Of a stretch of 64,000 nucleotides of DNA, positions 25,921-34,982 are shown in pieces. The DNA is taken from positions 1 through 64,000 of the forward strand of contig NZ_JAOXLP010000001.1 in assembly GCF_025791835.1 (NCBI RefSeq), given 5' to 3'. The notes beneath the pieces are model-generated. The model was not told the DNA's origin, made no database searches, and worked only from the letters and a program-made list of their open reading frames with translations. The stretch is from Roseomonas xinghualingensis (lineage in GTDB: Bacteria > Pseudomonadota > Alphaproteobacteria > Acetobacterales > Acetobacteraceae). The position numbers were made by a program, and so were the translations under genes. Within the stretch, counting starts at the first letter, position 1; every line of letters starts with the position of its first letter.

Positions 25921-27762
25921 TCAGAGGATGAAGTCGCTCGCCGCCAGCGTGTGAATGCCAGGAAGCTCGATCTGGAAATCGGCCTTGGCGTCGCCATCCA
26001 CATCGCCCTCGATCATGGTGTCGTCCCCCACCAGGATCGCGTGCAACTCCCCCGCCTTGCCGGTGAAGGCGGCATTGCCCATGAAGGCAAAGGCCTGATC
26101 GCCGCTCGCCTTGGACGAGGCATCGATCGCGGACAGGTCAATCCGGTCGCCATCCATGAAATCGACGATGACGTCACGCCCACTGCCCAGGCGGGAGTCC
26201 AGGAGCTGGGTCAGGACGAAGATGTCATTCCCCTCATTCCCGATCAGCCGGTCGCTGTCCAACCCACCGATGAGGCGGTCGTCGCCATTGCCACCGGTGA
26301 GTGTGTCCTTGCCGGCGCCGCCCTTGATGAGGTCGTTGCCCGCGCCACCAAGAAGCGCATCCGCGCCAGCTCCGCCATCCATGTCGTCGTCGTCCGAGCC
26401 GCCCTCCAGCCTGTCATTGCCATCGCCGCCCAGCATCACATCCTTGCCCGGCCCGCCTAGCAGCACGTCGTTCGAGGCGCCGCCATCAAGCAGGTCATCG
26501 CCGGGGCCACCATCGAGCAGATCCTTGCCGTTCTCACCCAACAGCGTGTCGTTGCCGCTTCCGCCGTCCAGGCTGTCATCATTGGTGCCGCCATTCAGCA
26601 TGTCGTCGCCGCCATTGCCCAGCAGCACATCCGCACCGCCCAGCCCGCTGAGCGTCTCGCTGCGGGAGGTGCCCGTGATCATGTCCGCATTGCCCGTACC
26701 AACCAGCTCCGTCGGGTCGCCCTCGACAGGAAGCGGGATTACGGGCTTGGCCGGATGGTCCTCCACCAGCGTGCCTTCGCCGGCATTGCCGCCCGTACCG
26801 GGGGGAATGTCCTCGTCGATGATGGGCGCGACATCCCGCTTGAGAAGGCCCGCATTGGCCGTAACCTGGAGCTTCAGGCCTGATGTGCCAGCAAGCGTGT
26901 AGTCATAAGGCACATCATAATCCGTGGTCGATTTGCCATCGGCCGCATTGGCTTCGTTCTTGCCGAGCTTGCTCCAGGTGACGTCGATGAACTGGTTGCC
27001 GCGGAGATTCCAGTAGCCGATCTTCTGGCTGTCGACACTGACGATCGGGTCCTTCACATCCTCGAAGATATTATTCTCGATCAGGCCCTCGGCACCCATG
27101 CGCAGATTCACGCCGGAGGCTTCCACCTCCTTGTAGACATTGTTGTAGACATGGACATAGCCGCCGCGGACACTGGGCACGCGGGATCCGATATCCTCGA
27201 AGTAGTTGTTGTTGAAGGTAAGATAGCGTCCGCCAGTGTCGGTATCGGTGAAGCCGTTCAGCGAAACCTTGTAGTGGTCATGGAAGTAGTTGTTCGAGAC
27301 GGTGACGTATTCCACGCCCTTCTTCGTATCGACCAGGCCATCGAAATAGTCCTTGTTGACGTCCTGTGCGTCGTAGAACTCGTTGTGATCGATCCAGACG
27401 TTATGCACCCCGTTCTCAAGCCCGATGGCATCGCCCTCGCCACCATGGACGCTGTGTATGGTGAGATTCTGGAAGATCAGGTTGGAGGAACCTCCCTTCA
27501 CCTGAAAGCCGATGCCGTCGAACTCCGCCCCATCGCCAGCGCCGATGATCGAAAGGTTGTGAACATTCTTGAGCGTGATGGCGTCGGCGCCCGTATTCTC
27601 CGGGGTGATCTCTCCATCAACATAGATCGTCAGTGGCGTGAGGCCTGACCGCGTGACGGCCTCGATGAGTTCCTTGCCGGTGGAGACGGTGACGCTTGCT
27701 CCACCGGCACCACCCGTGGTGCCGCCGTTCAGCGAAGCGAAGCCATGAGCCTGGGTAGCCAT
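25921..27762 (-). CDS. Secreted pectate lyase (PL1) with RTX calcium-binding repeats
   Basis: This 613-residue protein is predicted to cleave pectin by beta-elimination. Residues 1-310 are a parallel beta-helix pectate lyase domain with WIDHNEF (123-129), NNYFHDHYKVSLNG and the catalytic-arginine region RVPSVRG (194-200). Residues about 356-530 hold RTX nonapeptides such as GGADVLLGNGGDDMLNGG. The C-terminus DFIL and lack of an N-terminal signal imply type I secretion. No HlyBD-TolC set of the protease/RTX type is next to it. Start at MATQAHGF is preferred over the longer ORF. GC is visibly lower than in its neighbours. Confidence 0.9.
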   Translation of the reverse strand: MATQAHGFASLNGGTTGGAGGASVTVSTGKELIEAVTRSGLTPLTIYVDGEITPENTGADAITLKNVHNLSIIGAGDGAEFDGIGFQVKGGSSNLIFQNLTIHSVHGGEGDAIGLENGVHNVWIDHNEFYDAQDVNKDYFDGLVDTKKGVEYVTVSNNYFHDHYKVSLNGFTDTDTGGRYLTFNNNYFEDIGSRVPSVRGGYVHVYNNVYKEVEASGVNLRMGAEGLIENNIFEDVKDPIVSVDSQKIGYWNLRGNQFIDVTWSKLGKNEANAADGKSTTDYDVPYDYTLAGTSGLKLQVTANAGLLKRDVAPIIDEDIPPGTGGNAGEGTLVEDHPAKPVIPLPVEGDPTELVGTGNADMITGTSRSETLSGLGGADVLLGNGGDDMLNGGTNDDSLDGGSGNDTLLGENGKDLLDGGPGDDLLDGGASNDVLLGGPGKDVMLGGDGNDRLEGGSDDDDMDGGAGADALLGGAGNDLIKGGAGKDTLTGGNGDDRLIGGLDSDRLIGNEGNDIFVLTQLLDSRLGSGRDVIVDFMDGDRIDLSAIDASSKASGDQAFAFMGNAAFTGKAGELHAILVGDDTMIEGDVDGDAKADFQIELPGIHTLAASDFIL

Positions 27763-28168
27763 GATCCACAAACTCCCTTCATGCGCAGGCAAGATCTGCA
27801 CAACCTGTTAACGGATGCGGGGCACCGCTTCTCAGCAGGGAAGAACACGAGCCGATGTGACGCGGCGCATTCGGTTACACGCCCCAAATGGCTTTCACGC
27901 CGCCGGGGATGGTCAGGAGCAAATCACTGTCGGTAGCGAACAACCTCTCAGCTTTGAGCTTGCCGGATCCTGCATCCCGGCAGGACGGCTCCCACCCATC
28001 TCAAGGTCAGCAGTTGGGTTATCTGCAGACACTCAACCGAGGGTTGTTTTTTAACATTTTTCGCTCGCCTTGGTTTCGTTCTTCCCGGGTACTGCTCGCG
28101 TCAGGGTGATGCAGAAGGCTTTCATCTAAGCCGCCGCAATGTGGTTACCGGACGCCGCGGAAAGCGCC
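27763..28168. other. Intergenic region upstream of the pectate lyase
   Basis: This gap of about 400 bp has no convincing gene. It must hold the leftward lyase promoter, although no clear -35/-10 pair stands out. A short hairpin CAACC-GAG-GGTTG followed by six T (28034-28052) reads as a rightward terminator with no gene upstream of it. Confidence 0.4.
28034..28052 (+). terminator. Possible orphan rightward terminator
   Basis: A five-base stem (CAACC/GGTTG) with a GAG loop is followed directly by TTTTTT. In the rightward direction it has intrinsic-terminator form, but the nearest upstream gene runs leftward. It could end a small transcript starting inside 27763-28030 or be chance. Confidence 0.25.
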
Positions 28169-28873
28169 CTACCCCGTCACTGCCCGCGCGGCACCATCGG
28201 CCACGACGCGCCCGTCCTCCATCGCAACGATCCGGTCCGCGACATCCAGGATGCGCGGATCATGCGTCACCAGCAGGATCGCGGCACCGCGCGACCGCGC
28301 GAGGTCACGCAGCAGATGCACCACCTCCTGCCCGCTCGCCTTGTCCAGCGCCGCCGTCGGCTCATCCGCCAGCACCAGCCCGGGCGAGGCCACCAGCGCA
28401 CGCGCCACGGCCACGCGCTGCCGCTGCCCGCCCGAAAGCTGCGACGGCAGCTTGTCCGCATGCTCCGCCAGCCCGACCGAGGCCAGCATCTCCCCCGCGC
28501 GCTCCAGCCGTTCGCGCTCACCGGTGGCGCCGTCCATCTCCAGCGCCATCGCCACATTCTGCCGCGCGGTGAGGAAGCCCAGCAGGTTGTGGCTCTGGAA
28601 GATGAAGCCGATGCTGCGCCGAAGCGCCACGCGCTCCGCCTCCCGCGCGCCCGCCAGCTCGTGCCCCAGCACGCGGCAGGATCCCTCCTGCACGGCGCGC
28701 AACGCCCCCGCCAGCGTCAGCAGCGTCGTCTTGCCGCTGCCCGAGGGGCCGGTGAGGATCACGATCTCGCCCGGCGCCACACGCAGATCCACGTCCCGCA
28801 GCACCTCGCGCCGCAGCGCGCCCTCGCCATAGGCGTAGGTGAGGCCTTTGACCTCGACAGGGTTCGCCATCAT
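28169..28873 (-). CDS. DevA/LolD-like ABC exporter ATPase
   Basis: This 234-residue ATPase has GPSGSGKTT (Walker A), QLSGGQRQRVAVARAL (signature), GLVLADEPTAALD (Walker B) and LVTHDPR. The IGFIFQSHNLLGFLTA Q-loop is typical of DevA/MacB-type transporters. ATG 28873 overlaps the permease stop by one base (TGATG). It forms an exporter with the next two genes and is the last gene of the TetR-led operon. Confidence 0.88.
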   Translation of the reverse strand: MMANPVEVKGLTYAYGEGALRREVLRDVDLRVAPGEIVILTGPSGSGKTTLLTLAGALRAVQEGSCRVLGHELAGAREAERVALRRSIGFIFQSHNLLGFLTARQNVAMALEMDGATGERERLERAGEMLASVGLAEHADKLPSQLSGGQRQRVAVARALVASPGLVLADEPTAALDKASGQEVVHLLRDLARSRGAAILLVTHDPRILDVADRIVAMEDGRVVADGAARAVTG

Positions 28874-30096
28874 CAGAACATGTCCGCCGGATTGGCATCG
28901 CGCAGCTTGCGCATCGCCAGCAGCCCCGCCCCCGCACACATGCCGAAGATCATGCCGAACACCGCGAAAGCACGGCCTGTCGTCATATGCAGCGGCAGGA
29001 AAGTGGCATCCGTCACCACGCTATAGAGAACAGATGAGGCGATCGCCCCAGGCACGAAGCCGGCGAAGGCCAGGATCACCGCCGCCCCCAGCACCACGCG
29101 CGAGAGATGCCCGTTGGAATAGCCCATCGCCTTCAGCGTCGCGTATTCCTTCAGATGGCCCGCGATGTCGCTGAACAGGATCTGGTACACGATCACCATT
29201 CCCACGATCAGGCCCATCAGGCTGCCGAAGGTGAAGATGAAGCCGATCGGCGTTCCCTTCTCCCAGTAGTCCCGCTCATGCGCGCGCAGCTCCGCCTGGG
29301 TCATCACCGATACATCGGGCGGCATGATCGCGCGCAGCGCCGCCTGCGCCTCCCGCAGGTCCGCCCCTGGCTTCAGCCGGATCGCGGCCAGATCGACCAT
29401 CGTTCCCGGCCGTTGCTTCACCACGCGCTGGAAATTCAGCTCCGACATCACCGCATTGCCGTCCGCGCCGAAGGAGGTTCCCATCGAGATCGTGCCCACC
29501 ATGCGCATGTCACGGTTGCCGATCTGCGCGGGAAAGGCGCCGCGCTCCTCGAACATCTTCCCCACGGGCCCGAATTCAGGGCGTGAGCGCGTGTCGAAGG
29601 CGAAGCTGTCCGGCTGCTTCAGCGCATCGCGCAACGGCGCGAGGCCGGGCAGATCCAGCACCCCCGCGTCCACGTCGAAGCCGATCAGCTGGATGGTGCG
29701 CCGCCGCCCCGTTTCCGGATTCCGGAAGCTCGATTGCGTCAGATACACCGGCACCGCCGCCTGCACCTGTTCCACACCCAGCGCCTGCGAAACCCGCACG
29801 CGCGGCATGGGCTCCGGCCGGAAGGAGGCGAGCGTCATCGGGCTCATCAGGAACAGGTCCGCGCGCATGGAGCCGATCAGCGTCGTCGCGCTTTCGAACA
29901 GCGCCGCGCGGAAGCCAAGCTGCGTGAAGACCAGCACGCAGGCGAACATCACCCCCGCGATGGCCGAGGCCAGCCGCGCCTTCTCGGACCACAACTGCCG
30001 CCAGGCAAGCCGCAGCGCGAGGCCGGAGGAAGCCAGCAGCCCCGGCGGGTGCGCCACCTCCCGCACCCGGCCGCGAATGTCGCTGATCGCGTTCAT
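28873..30096 (-). CDS. DevC-like ABC exporter permease
   Basis: This 407-residue permease has a first membrane helix at about residues 40-60, a large periplasmic domain and a C-terminal FtsX domain with three helices (including GLIVGMVIVYQILFSDIAGH and LKAMGYSNGHLSRVVL). The architecture and the KEYATLKAMGY coupling segment match DevC, which works with DevB and DevA to export lipids or small molecules. Its start overlaps the stop of the membrane-fusion gene. Confidence 0.85.
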   Translation of the reverse strand: MNAISDIRGRVREVAHPPGLLASSGLALRLAWRQLWSEKARLASAIAGVMFACVLVFTQLGFRAALFESATTLIGSMRADLFLMSPMTLASFRPEPMPRVRVSQALGVEQVQAAVPVYLTQSSFRNPETGRRRTIQLIGFDVDAGVLDLPGLAPLRDALKQPDSFAFDTRSRPEFGPVGKMFEERGAFPAQIGNRDMRMVGTISMGTSFGADGNAVMSELNFQRVVKQRPGTMVDLAAIRLKPGADLREAQAALRAIMPPDVSVMTQAELRAHERDYWEKGTPIGFIFTFGSLMGLIVGMVIVYQILFSDIAGHLKEYATLKAMGYSNGHLSRVVLGAAVILAFAGFVPGAIASSVLYSVVTDATFLPLHMTTGRAFAVFGMIFGMCAGAGLLAMRKLRDANPADMF

Positions 30097-31130
30097 GGCC
30101 GGATCGCCACCTGCACCTGCATGCCGGAGCGGCGCATCAGCGCCTGCCGCGCGGCTTCGTCCAGCGTCAGCCGCACCTCCACCGTGCGCGCATCCACCGC
30201 CGCCACCGGATCCGTGCCGGCCTGGGTCGTGCGGCGCACCACCCAGCCGATCTCGCGCACGGTCGCGTTGTGGCGCGCATCCTCGCCCGGCACGATCACC
30301 TCGGCCGGCGCGCCCGGGCGCAGGCGTGACAGATCGGTCTCATAAACATCGGCCACGACATCGAGACGCGACAGGTCGCCCATCTCCAGCACGCCCTCCG
30401 TACCCACTGCCTCGCCGGCACGGGCGATGACGCGCAGGATGGTGCCGGCGGCCGGCGCATGCAGCCGCGCCAGCTTCGCATCGGCCCGCGCCCGCGCCAG
30501 CCCCGCTTCCGCCGCCGCCAGATCCGCCGCGGCGCGCGCCACATCCTCGTGGCGAGGGTTGCGCAACGTCTCCAGCTCCGCTTCGGCGGCAGCGCGCTCG
30601 GCAGTGCGCTGCGCGGCCATGAAGCGGTTGCGCTCCGCCTGCGCCGCCGCCCCCGCGCCGGATGCGACCAGGGATTGCGAGCGCCCCGCCTCGCGCCGCG
30701 CCGTCTCCTCGGCGGCGCGCAGGGCGGTCACCCGCGCCTCGGCCGCCTCCACCTCGCTCGGGCTGCCGCCCGCGCGGGTGCGCTCGAAATTCGCCTGCGC
30801 CTGCGACAGGCGCGCGGCAGCCTCGGCCACCGCCGCATCGCGCTGCGCGGTATCGGAGAACTCGGCCAGAACCTGGCCTTCCGCCACCTCATCGCCCTCA
30901 GCCACCAGCAGCTTCTCCAGCCGCGCCCCGGCATAGGGGGCGGAGAGCCGCCGGATACGCCCGGCGGGCTCCACCCGGCCCAGCGCACCCACGCCCGCCG
31001 GCACCTCGACAGCGGCTTGCGGTGCGGCAGGCGCCGGCGCGAAGGGGCCGATTTCGGCGGCCCAACCACCAATACCGGCCACGACCAGCGCGGCTCCGAT
31101 CCAGCCCAGGGGCTTCAGGGCGCGCTTCAC
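30093..31130 (-). CDS. HlyD/DevB-like membrane-fusion protein
   Basis: This 345-residue periplasmic adaptor has an N-terminal membrane anchor at about residues 9-25. A lipoyl half-motif (LEKLLVAEGDEVAEGQVLAE), a long coiled-coil hairpin at about residues 85-200, the second lipoyl half and a beta-barrel follow. It should link the DevC-like permease to an outer-membrane channel such as TolC, which is not encoded here. ATGA overlap joins it to the permease gene and another joins it to tetR upstream. Confidence 0.87.
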   Translation of the reverse strand: MKRALKPLGWIGAALVVAGIGGWAAEIGPFAPAPAAPQAAVEVPAGVGALGRVEPAGRIRRLSAPYAGARLEKLLVAEGDEVAEGQVLAEFSDTAQRDAAVAEAAARLSQAQANFERTRAGGSPSEVEAAEARVTALRAAEETARREAGRSQSLVASGAGAAAQAERNRFMAAQRTAERAAAEAELETLRNPRHEDVARAAADLAAAEAGLARARADAKLARLHAPAAGTILRVIARAGEAVGTEGVLEMGDLSRLDVVADVYETDLSRLRPGAPAEVIVPGEDARHNATVREIGWVVRRTTQAGTDPVAAVDARTVEVRLTLDEAARQALMRRSGMQVQVAIRP

Positions 31131-31690
31131 GACACGCCCTCCAGCAGCCCGTGCAGCGTCTCGCGCAGCCCGGCCATCTCCTCGGCGCCCGGTTCGTAAA
31201 GCTGGAAAAGCCGGGTCATGAACAGCCCGTCCCCCGCCAGCATGATCGCGGCGGCCACGCCCGGCGGGACACCATCCGCTACCGCCTCTGCCCGGACACG
31301 GGCGAAAAAGGCGCGGATCGGATCCAGCAGCGCGGGATCGTGGTGGAAGGCCGCCAGCAGCACCGCGGCCGTGCGTGCATGGGTTTCACGGATGCCCGGC
31401 TCATCGAAGGTGAAGGCGAGGCAGGCCCGCAGCGCCCGGCGCGGCCCTTCCGGCTGGGCGGCGACGATCGCCTCCCAATCCGCCGTGACCCCATCCGCCA
31501 GCCGCTGCATCAGCGCTGCCAGAAGCGCCTCCTTGGAGGCGAAGTGGTAGAGCAGCCCGCCCTTGGAGACCTTCGCCTCCCGGGCGGCGCCCTCGATCGT
31601 CAGGGCATGGACGCCACGGGCGCGGATGATCGCCTCGGCGGCGTCGAGGACGCGGGTCTGGACATCAGGGCGGGATGGGTCGGAAGCCAT
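31127..31690 (-). CDS. TetR-family repressor of the exporter operon
   Basis: This 187-residue regulator has an N-terminal helix-turn-helix (TIEGAAREAKVSKGGLLYHF) and a ligand-binding C-terminal domain of TetR_C type. It is the first gene of the tetR-hlyD-devC-devA operon, and its stop overlaps the adaptor start (ATGA). Two perfect palindromes stand immediately upstream of ATG 31690, which supports autoregulation. The ligand is unknown. A longer start (MRGMASD) is possible but would place the first palindrome closer to the start. Confidence 0.9.
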   Translation of the reverse strand: MASDPSRPDVQTRVLDAAEAIIRARGVHALTIEGAAREAKVSKGGLLYHFASKEALLAALMQRLADGVTADWEAIVAAQPEGPRRALRACLAFTFDEPGIRETHARTAAVLLAAFHHDPALLDPIRAFFARVRAEAVADGVPPGVAAAIMLAGDGLFMTRLFQLYEPGAEEMAGLRETLHGLLEGVS

Positions 31691-31703
31691 GCCCCTCAAC
31701 TGT

Positions 31704-31738
31704 ACCGTCCGGACGGTTTTTCAACCGTCCGGACGGTT
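31704..31738. promoter_or_regulatory. Twin TetR operators
   Basis: ACCGTCCGGACGGT at 31704-31717 and AACCGTCCGGACGGTT at 31723-31738 are perfect palindromes of 14 and 16 bp. Their centres lie 20 bases apart, two helical turns, so two repressor dimers would bind the same DNA face. They begin 13 bases upstream of the tetR start and probably overlap the operon promoter. Confidence 0.85.
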
Positions 31739-31857
31739 GGCTCCGGAAAATGTCAGCTGGCCTGGGCTTCTTCCCGATCGTCCGGGCTGGCCGGACCGAT
31801 GTGGTCAGCCATCCACTCACCCCAACGCAGCGACCCTCTCCGGGTCATCAGACCGGC

Positions 31858-32166
31858 CTATGCCGGCTCCAGCACATGGATGACGCGGCTGGCGATCAAC
31901 TCGCGCGACGCCTTGCCATAGGCCACCATATGCGGGGCCGCCGCATGGGCCTTCAGCGCCTCGGGTGAGGCCCATTTCTCGATCACCATAAAGGTGTCAG
32001 GCCCGATCGGCGTCTGCGCCGGCCCGAAAAGCGGCCGATCCACAACCGGCCCGTATTCGATGCACCCGTCCTCGGCCAGCACGGCCGGCATATTGGCGCG
32101 GAACAGGGAAAGCAGCGCCTCCCGCTGGCCTGGCTTCGCTGTGATGACGGCGACGACATGGATCAT
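31858..32166 (-). CDS. Antibiotic-biosynthesis-monooxygenase (ABM) fold protein
   Basis: This 102-residue protein has the ferredoxin-like ABM fold: MIHVVAVITAKPGQREALL, GCIEYGPVVD, FMVIEKWASPEALKAH. Relatives include YgiN quinol monooxygenase and many enzymes of unknown substrate. It has no transport signal. It lies beside the TetR regulator but downstream of the operator region and reads leftward, so a link to the exporter is uncertain. Confidence 0.85.
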   Translation of the reverse strand: MIHVVAVITAKPGQREALLSLFRANMPAVLAEDGCIEYGPVVDRPLFGPAQTPIGPDTFMVIEKWASPEALKAHAAAPHMVAYGKASRELIASRVIHVLEPA

Positions 32167-32243
32167 GGGCGTTTCCTCGCTCCGGTTCTGGACACCGGCA
32201 GGCTAGGCCCGTGGCATCCAAGCTGGAATGCACCCCGCCCCAT

Positions 32244-32885
32244 TCAGCACCCGTGGAACCCGCCGCCCGGCAGGGGCGCCAGCTCCAGAACGCCCAGCAC
32301 GCGCAACGCCCCGCCCGGTTCCACTACCGCAAAGGACCCCTCCGGAAACGCCCTTCCACCCACCGCCGCCCCGGCCAGCATGATCAGCGGCGTCCGGTGC
32401 CCCACCAGCATCCGGTTCACCCCCGGTGCCACCGGCGCCGAAAGCAGCCGCCGGTGGCCCGCCATCACCTCCTCCAGCCGCCCGCCCGCATAGTCATCGG
32501 CCAGGAGGTCGTCCGTCACCCGCACCCGTTCCGCCCCGAAGGCGATCTCCGCCGTGTCCCGCGCCCGGAATACCGGCCCCGCCAGCACCGGCTCCTCCAG
32601 CCGGATGCCCAGTTCCGCCAGCCACCGCCCCACCGCCGCCGACTGCTCCCGCCCCATGGGAGAGATGTTCCGCTGCCCCGCCCGGTCGCCCACACGGAAG
32701 CTCCGGTCACAGGGTTCGCCCCGCGTGTCCGCATGGCGCATGAACAGCACCAGCCCGCCCTGGCGGAGCCGCGCCACCAGCGCATCGCCCTCCGGCGTAC
32801 CGGGCCGGATGGGCACCAGCTCCCGCGCCGTGGCAGGCGGGGCCGCCAGGAGGAAGCCGAGGGAGAGAAGGGCGCGGCGCGTCAT
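32244..32885 (-). CDS. Secreted histidine phosphatase family protein
   Basis: This 213-residue protein has a signal peptide (LLSLGFLLAAPPATA). The phosphatase core has the catalytic MRHADT (His after Arg, RHG-type with Ala), FRARDTAEIAF and MLVGHRTP with the second catalytic His. It is a likely periplasmic phosphomonoesterase with unknown substrate. ATG 32885 gives the cleanest signal peptide. It diverges from thrC. Confidence 0.8.
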   Translation of the reverse strand: MTRRALLSLGFLLAAPPATARELVPIRPGTPEGDALVARLRQGGLVLFMRHADTRGEPCDRSFRVGDRAGQRNISPMGREQSAAVGRWLAELGIRLEEPVLAGPVFRARDTAEIAFGAERVRVTDDLLADDYAGGRLEEVMAGHRRLLSAPVAPGVNRMLVGHRTPLIMLAGAAVGGRAFPEGSFAVVEPGGALRVLGVLELAPLPGGGFHGC

Positions 32886-32986
32886 GCCCGCCATCCTGGC
32901 CCGTCCCTGCACATCCGTTCCACCCAAGAAGCCCCCATGCGCAGGCCGCCATTCCGGTGGCCGCCCCTTTCGGCTAAGCCCCCGCC

Positions 32987-34387
32987 ATGCGCTACGTCTC
33001 CACCCGCGGCGAGGCCGCCCCCCGCGACTTCGAATCCGTCCTCCTGGCCGGCCTGGCCGAGGATGGTGGCCTCTTCCTGCCGGAGAGCTGGCCCATCCTC
33101 CTGCCCGAGGAATGGGAGGCCCTGCGTGGCCTCCCCTATCCGGACCTGGCTGCGAACATCATCGCCCGCTTCACCGGCGACTGCTTCGAGGAAGGCGCCC
33201 TCCTGGCCATGTGCCGCGACGCCTATGCCGGCTTCAACACCCCCGCCGTCGCGCCCCTGGTCCAGCTGGACGAGCGCCGCTTCGCGCTGGAGCTGTTCCA
33301 CGGCCCCACCCTGGCCTTCAAGGACTTCGCCCTCCAGCTCCTCGGCCGCATGTTCGACCATGTGCTGGCCCGGCGCGGCGAACGCATCACCATCGTCGGC
33401 GCCACCTCCGGCGACACCGGCTCCGCCGCCATCGAGGCCTGCCGCGACCGCGCGAGCGTCGATATCGTCATTCTCCACCCCGAGGGCCGCACCAGCGCCG
33501 TGCAGCGCCGGCAGATGACGACCGTCCTGTCCCCCAACGTGAAGAACATCGCCGTCAAGGGCGACTTCGACACCTGCCAGGACATGGTGAAGGCCATGTT
33601 CAACGACGCGCCCTTCCGCGCCGAGATGAACCTCTCCGCCGTCAACTCCATCAACTGGGCGCGCATCGCGGCGCAGATCCCCTATTACGCCTACGCCGCC
33701 CTCAATCTCGGCGCGCCGGACCGCGAGGTGGCCTTCTCCGTCCCCACCGGCAATTTCGGCAATGTCTTCGCCGCCTGGGCCGCGCGCCGCATGGGCCTGC
33801 CCATCTCCACGCTGATCATCGGCTCCAACCGCAACGACATCCTCGCGCGCTGGATCGGCGCCAATGACATGTCCGCGCAGCCCGTGGTGCCCAGCCTGTC
33901 GCCCAGCATGGACATCCAGGTCTCCTCCAACTTCGAGCGCCTGCTCTTCGAGTTGCTGGGCCGCGACGGCGCGAAGACCGCCGCCACCATGCGCGCCTTC
34001 CGCGAGACCGGCACCATGCCCGTGCCGGACGCCGCCTGGCGCAAGGCCACCTCCCTGTTCCGCGCCCTCGCCGTCTCGGACGAGGACACCATCGCGGAGA
34101 TGCGGCGCCTCCACGCGCAGGGCTATCTCGCCGATCCCCACACCGCCGCCGGCACCGCCGCAAGCCACGCCCGCGCGCCGGACGACGCGTCCACGCCCAT
34201 CATCGTCGCCGCCACCGCCCATCCGGCGAAGTTCCCGGATGCGGTGGAGCAGGCCACCGGCACCCGCCCCGGCCTGCCGCCGCATATGGCGGATCTCTAT
34301 GAGCGCGAGGAACGCTTCACCGTGCTGCCGAACGACCTCGCCGCCGTGCAGTCGGCGGTGCGGGCACACGCGCGGCGGAACAGGTAG
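32987..34387 (+). CDS. thrC: Threonine synthase
   Basis: ThrC converts O-phosphohomoserine to threonine with pyridoxal phosphate. The 466-residue protein shows the PLP lysine K112 in TLAFKDFALQ, GATSGDTGSAAIEA for phosphate binding, and VNSINWARIAAQ. The long form with the N-terminal MRYVSTRG start is typical of proteobacteria. In many alphaproteobacteria an M16 peptidase gene follows directly, but here about 3.1 kb of other genes intervene. Confidence 0.95.
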   Translation: MRYVSTRGEAAPRDFESVLLAGLAEDGGLFLPESWPILLPEEWEALRGLPYPDLAANIIARFTGDCFEEGALLAMCRDAYAGFNTPAVAPLVQLDERRFALELFHGPTLAFKDFALQLLGRMFDHVLARRGERITIVGATSGDTGSAAIEACRDRASVDIVILHPEGRTSAVQRRQMTTVLSPNVKNIAVKGDFDTCQDMVKAMFNDAPFRAEMNLSAVNSINWARIAAQIPYYAYAALNLGAPDREVAFSVPTGNFGNVFAAWAARRMGLPISTLIIGSNRNDILARWIGANDMSAQPVVPSLSPSMDIQVSSNFERLLFELLGRDGAKTAATMRAFRETGTMPVPDAAWRKATSLFRALAVSDEDTIAEMRRLHAQGYLADPHTAAGTAASHARAPDDASTPIIVAATAHPAKFPDAVEQATGTRPGLPPHMADLYEREERFTVLPNDLAAVQSAVRAHARRNR

Positions 34388-34433
34388 AAGACCAGGGGCG
34401 CTGCCCCTCGATCCAATCAGGGATCGGCGGCCA

Positions 34434-34982
34434 TCACACGCCGCCCTGGTTTCGCCTGGCCTCTTCGTTCGCGGCGGCAGCACGCCCGAGTTCGTCCAGC
34501 AGGTCGTCCTCGGGCATCTCCGGAACCTCGGCGTCGCTCCGTGGCAGGCGCCCCTGCGGGCAAAGCTTCTCGACGAAGGCTGGCAGCCCGCGGGCGAGAT
34601 CCGCGAGCAACTCCTCCTCGCGCAGGCCAGTCTCGCGGGAGACGACGTTCAGCACCTCCCCCGAGAAGGCACGGCGCAACTCGTCGGGCTGGATCTCCGC
34701 ATTGGGCCCGCGGTCGATCCAGCTGTTCACCTGCCGTGTCAGCCCGGCGCCGTGCAGGGTATCCACCAGCGTCTGCAATCCCTGAGCACCGCCCTTGCCA
34801 CCCGTCAAGGTGGCGACGAGGGCAGCGAGCGCCATGGTCGGGCTGCCCCGCTCGCCGGTCGGCACGCCACCGACGCCCCCATGGGTCATGCCGCCCCCCA
34901 TCAGGCCGCCCACGACGCCGCCAATCCCGCCGCCGCTCAGCACGCTGCTTATGATGCGCGAAAGGACATCCACGCCGGCCAT
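34434..34982 (-). CDS. YidB-like DUF937 protein
   Basis: This 182-residue protein starts with a Gly-rich hydrophobic segment (ISSVLSGGGIGGVVGG) and ends with the DUF937/YidB core: LVDTLHGAGL, NSWIDRGPNAEI, and VVSRETGLREEELLADLARGLPAFVEKLCPQGRLP. The function of YidB proteins is unknown. The start at ATG 34982 excludes an Arg-rich extension. It is the leftward gene in the block that separates thrC from the M16 gene. Confidence 0.75.
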   Translation of the reverse strand: MAGVDVLSRIISSVLSGGGIGGVVGGLMGGGMTHGGVGGVPTGERGSPTMALAALVATLTGGKGGAQGLQTLVDTLHGAGLTRQVNSWIDRGPNAEIQPDELRRAFSGEVLNVVSRETGLREEELLADLARGLPAFVEKLCPQGRLPRSDAEVPEMPEDDLLDELGRAAAANEEARRNQGGV

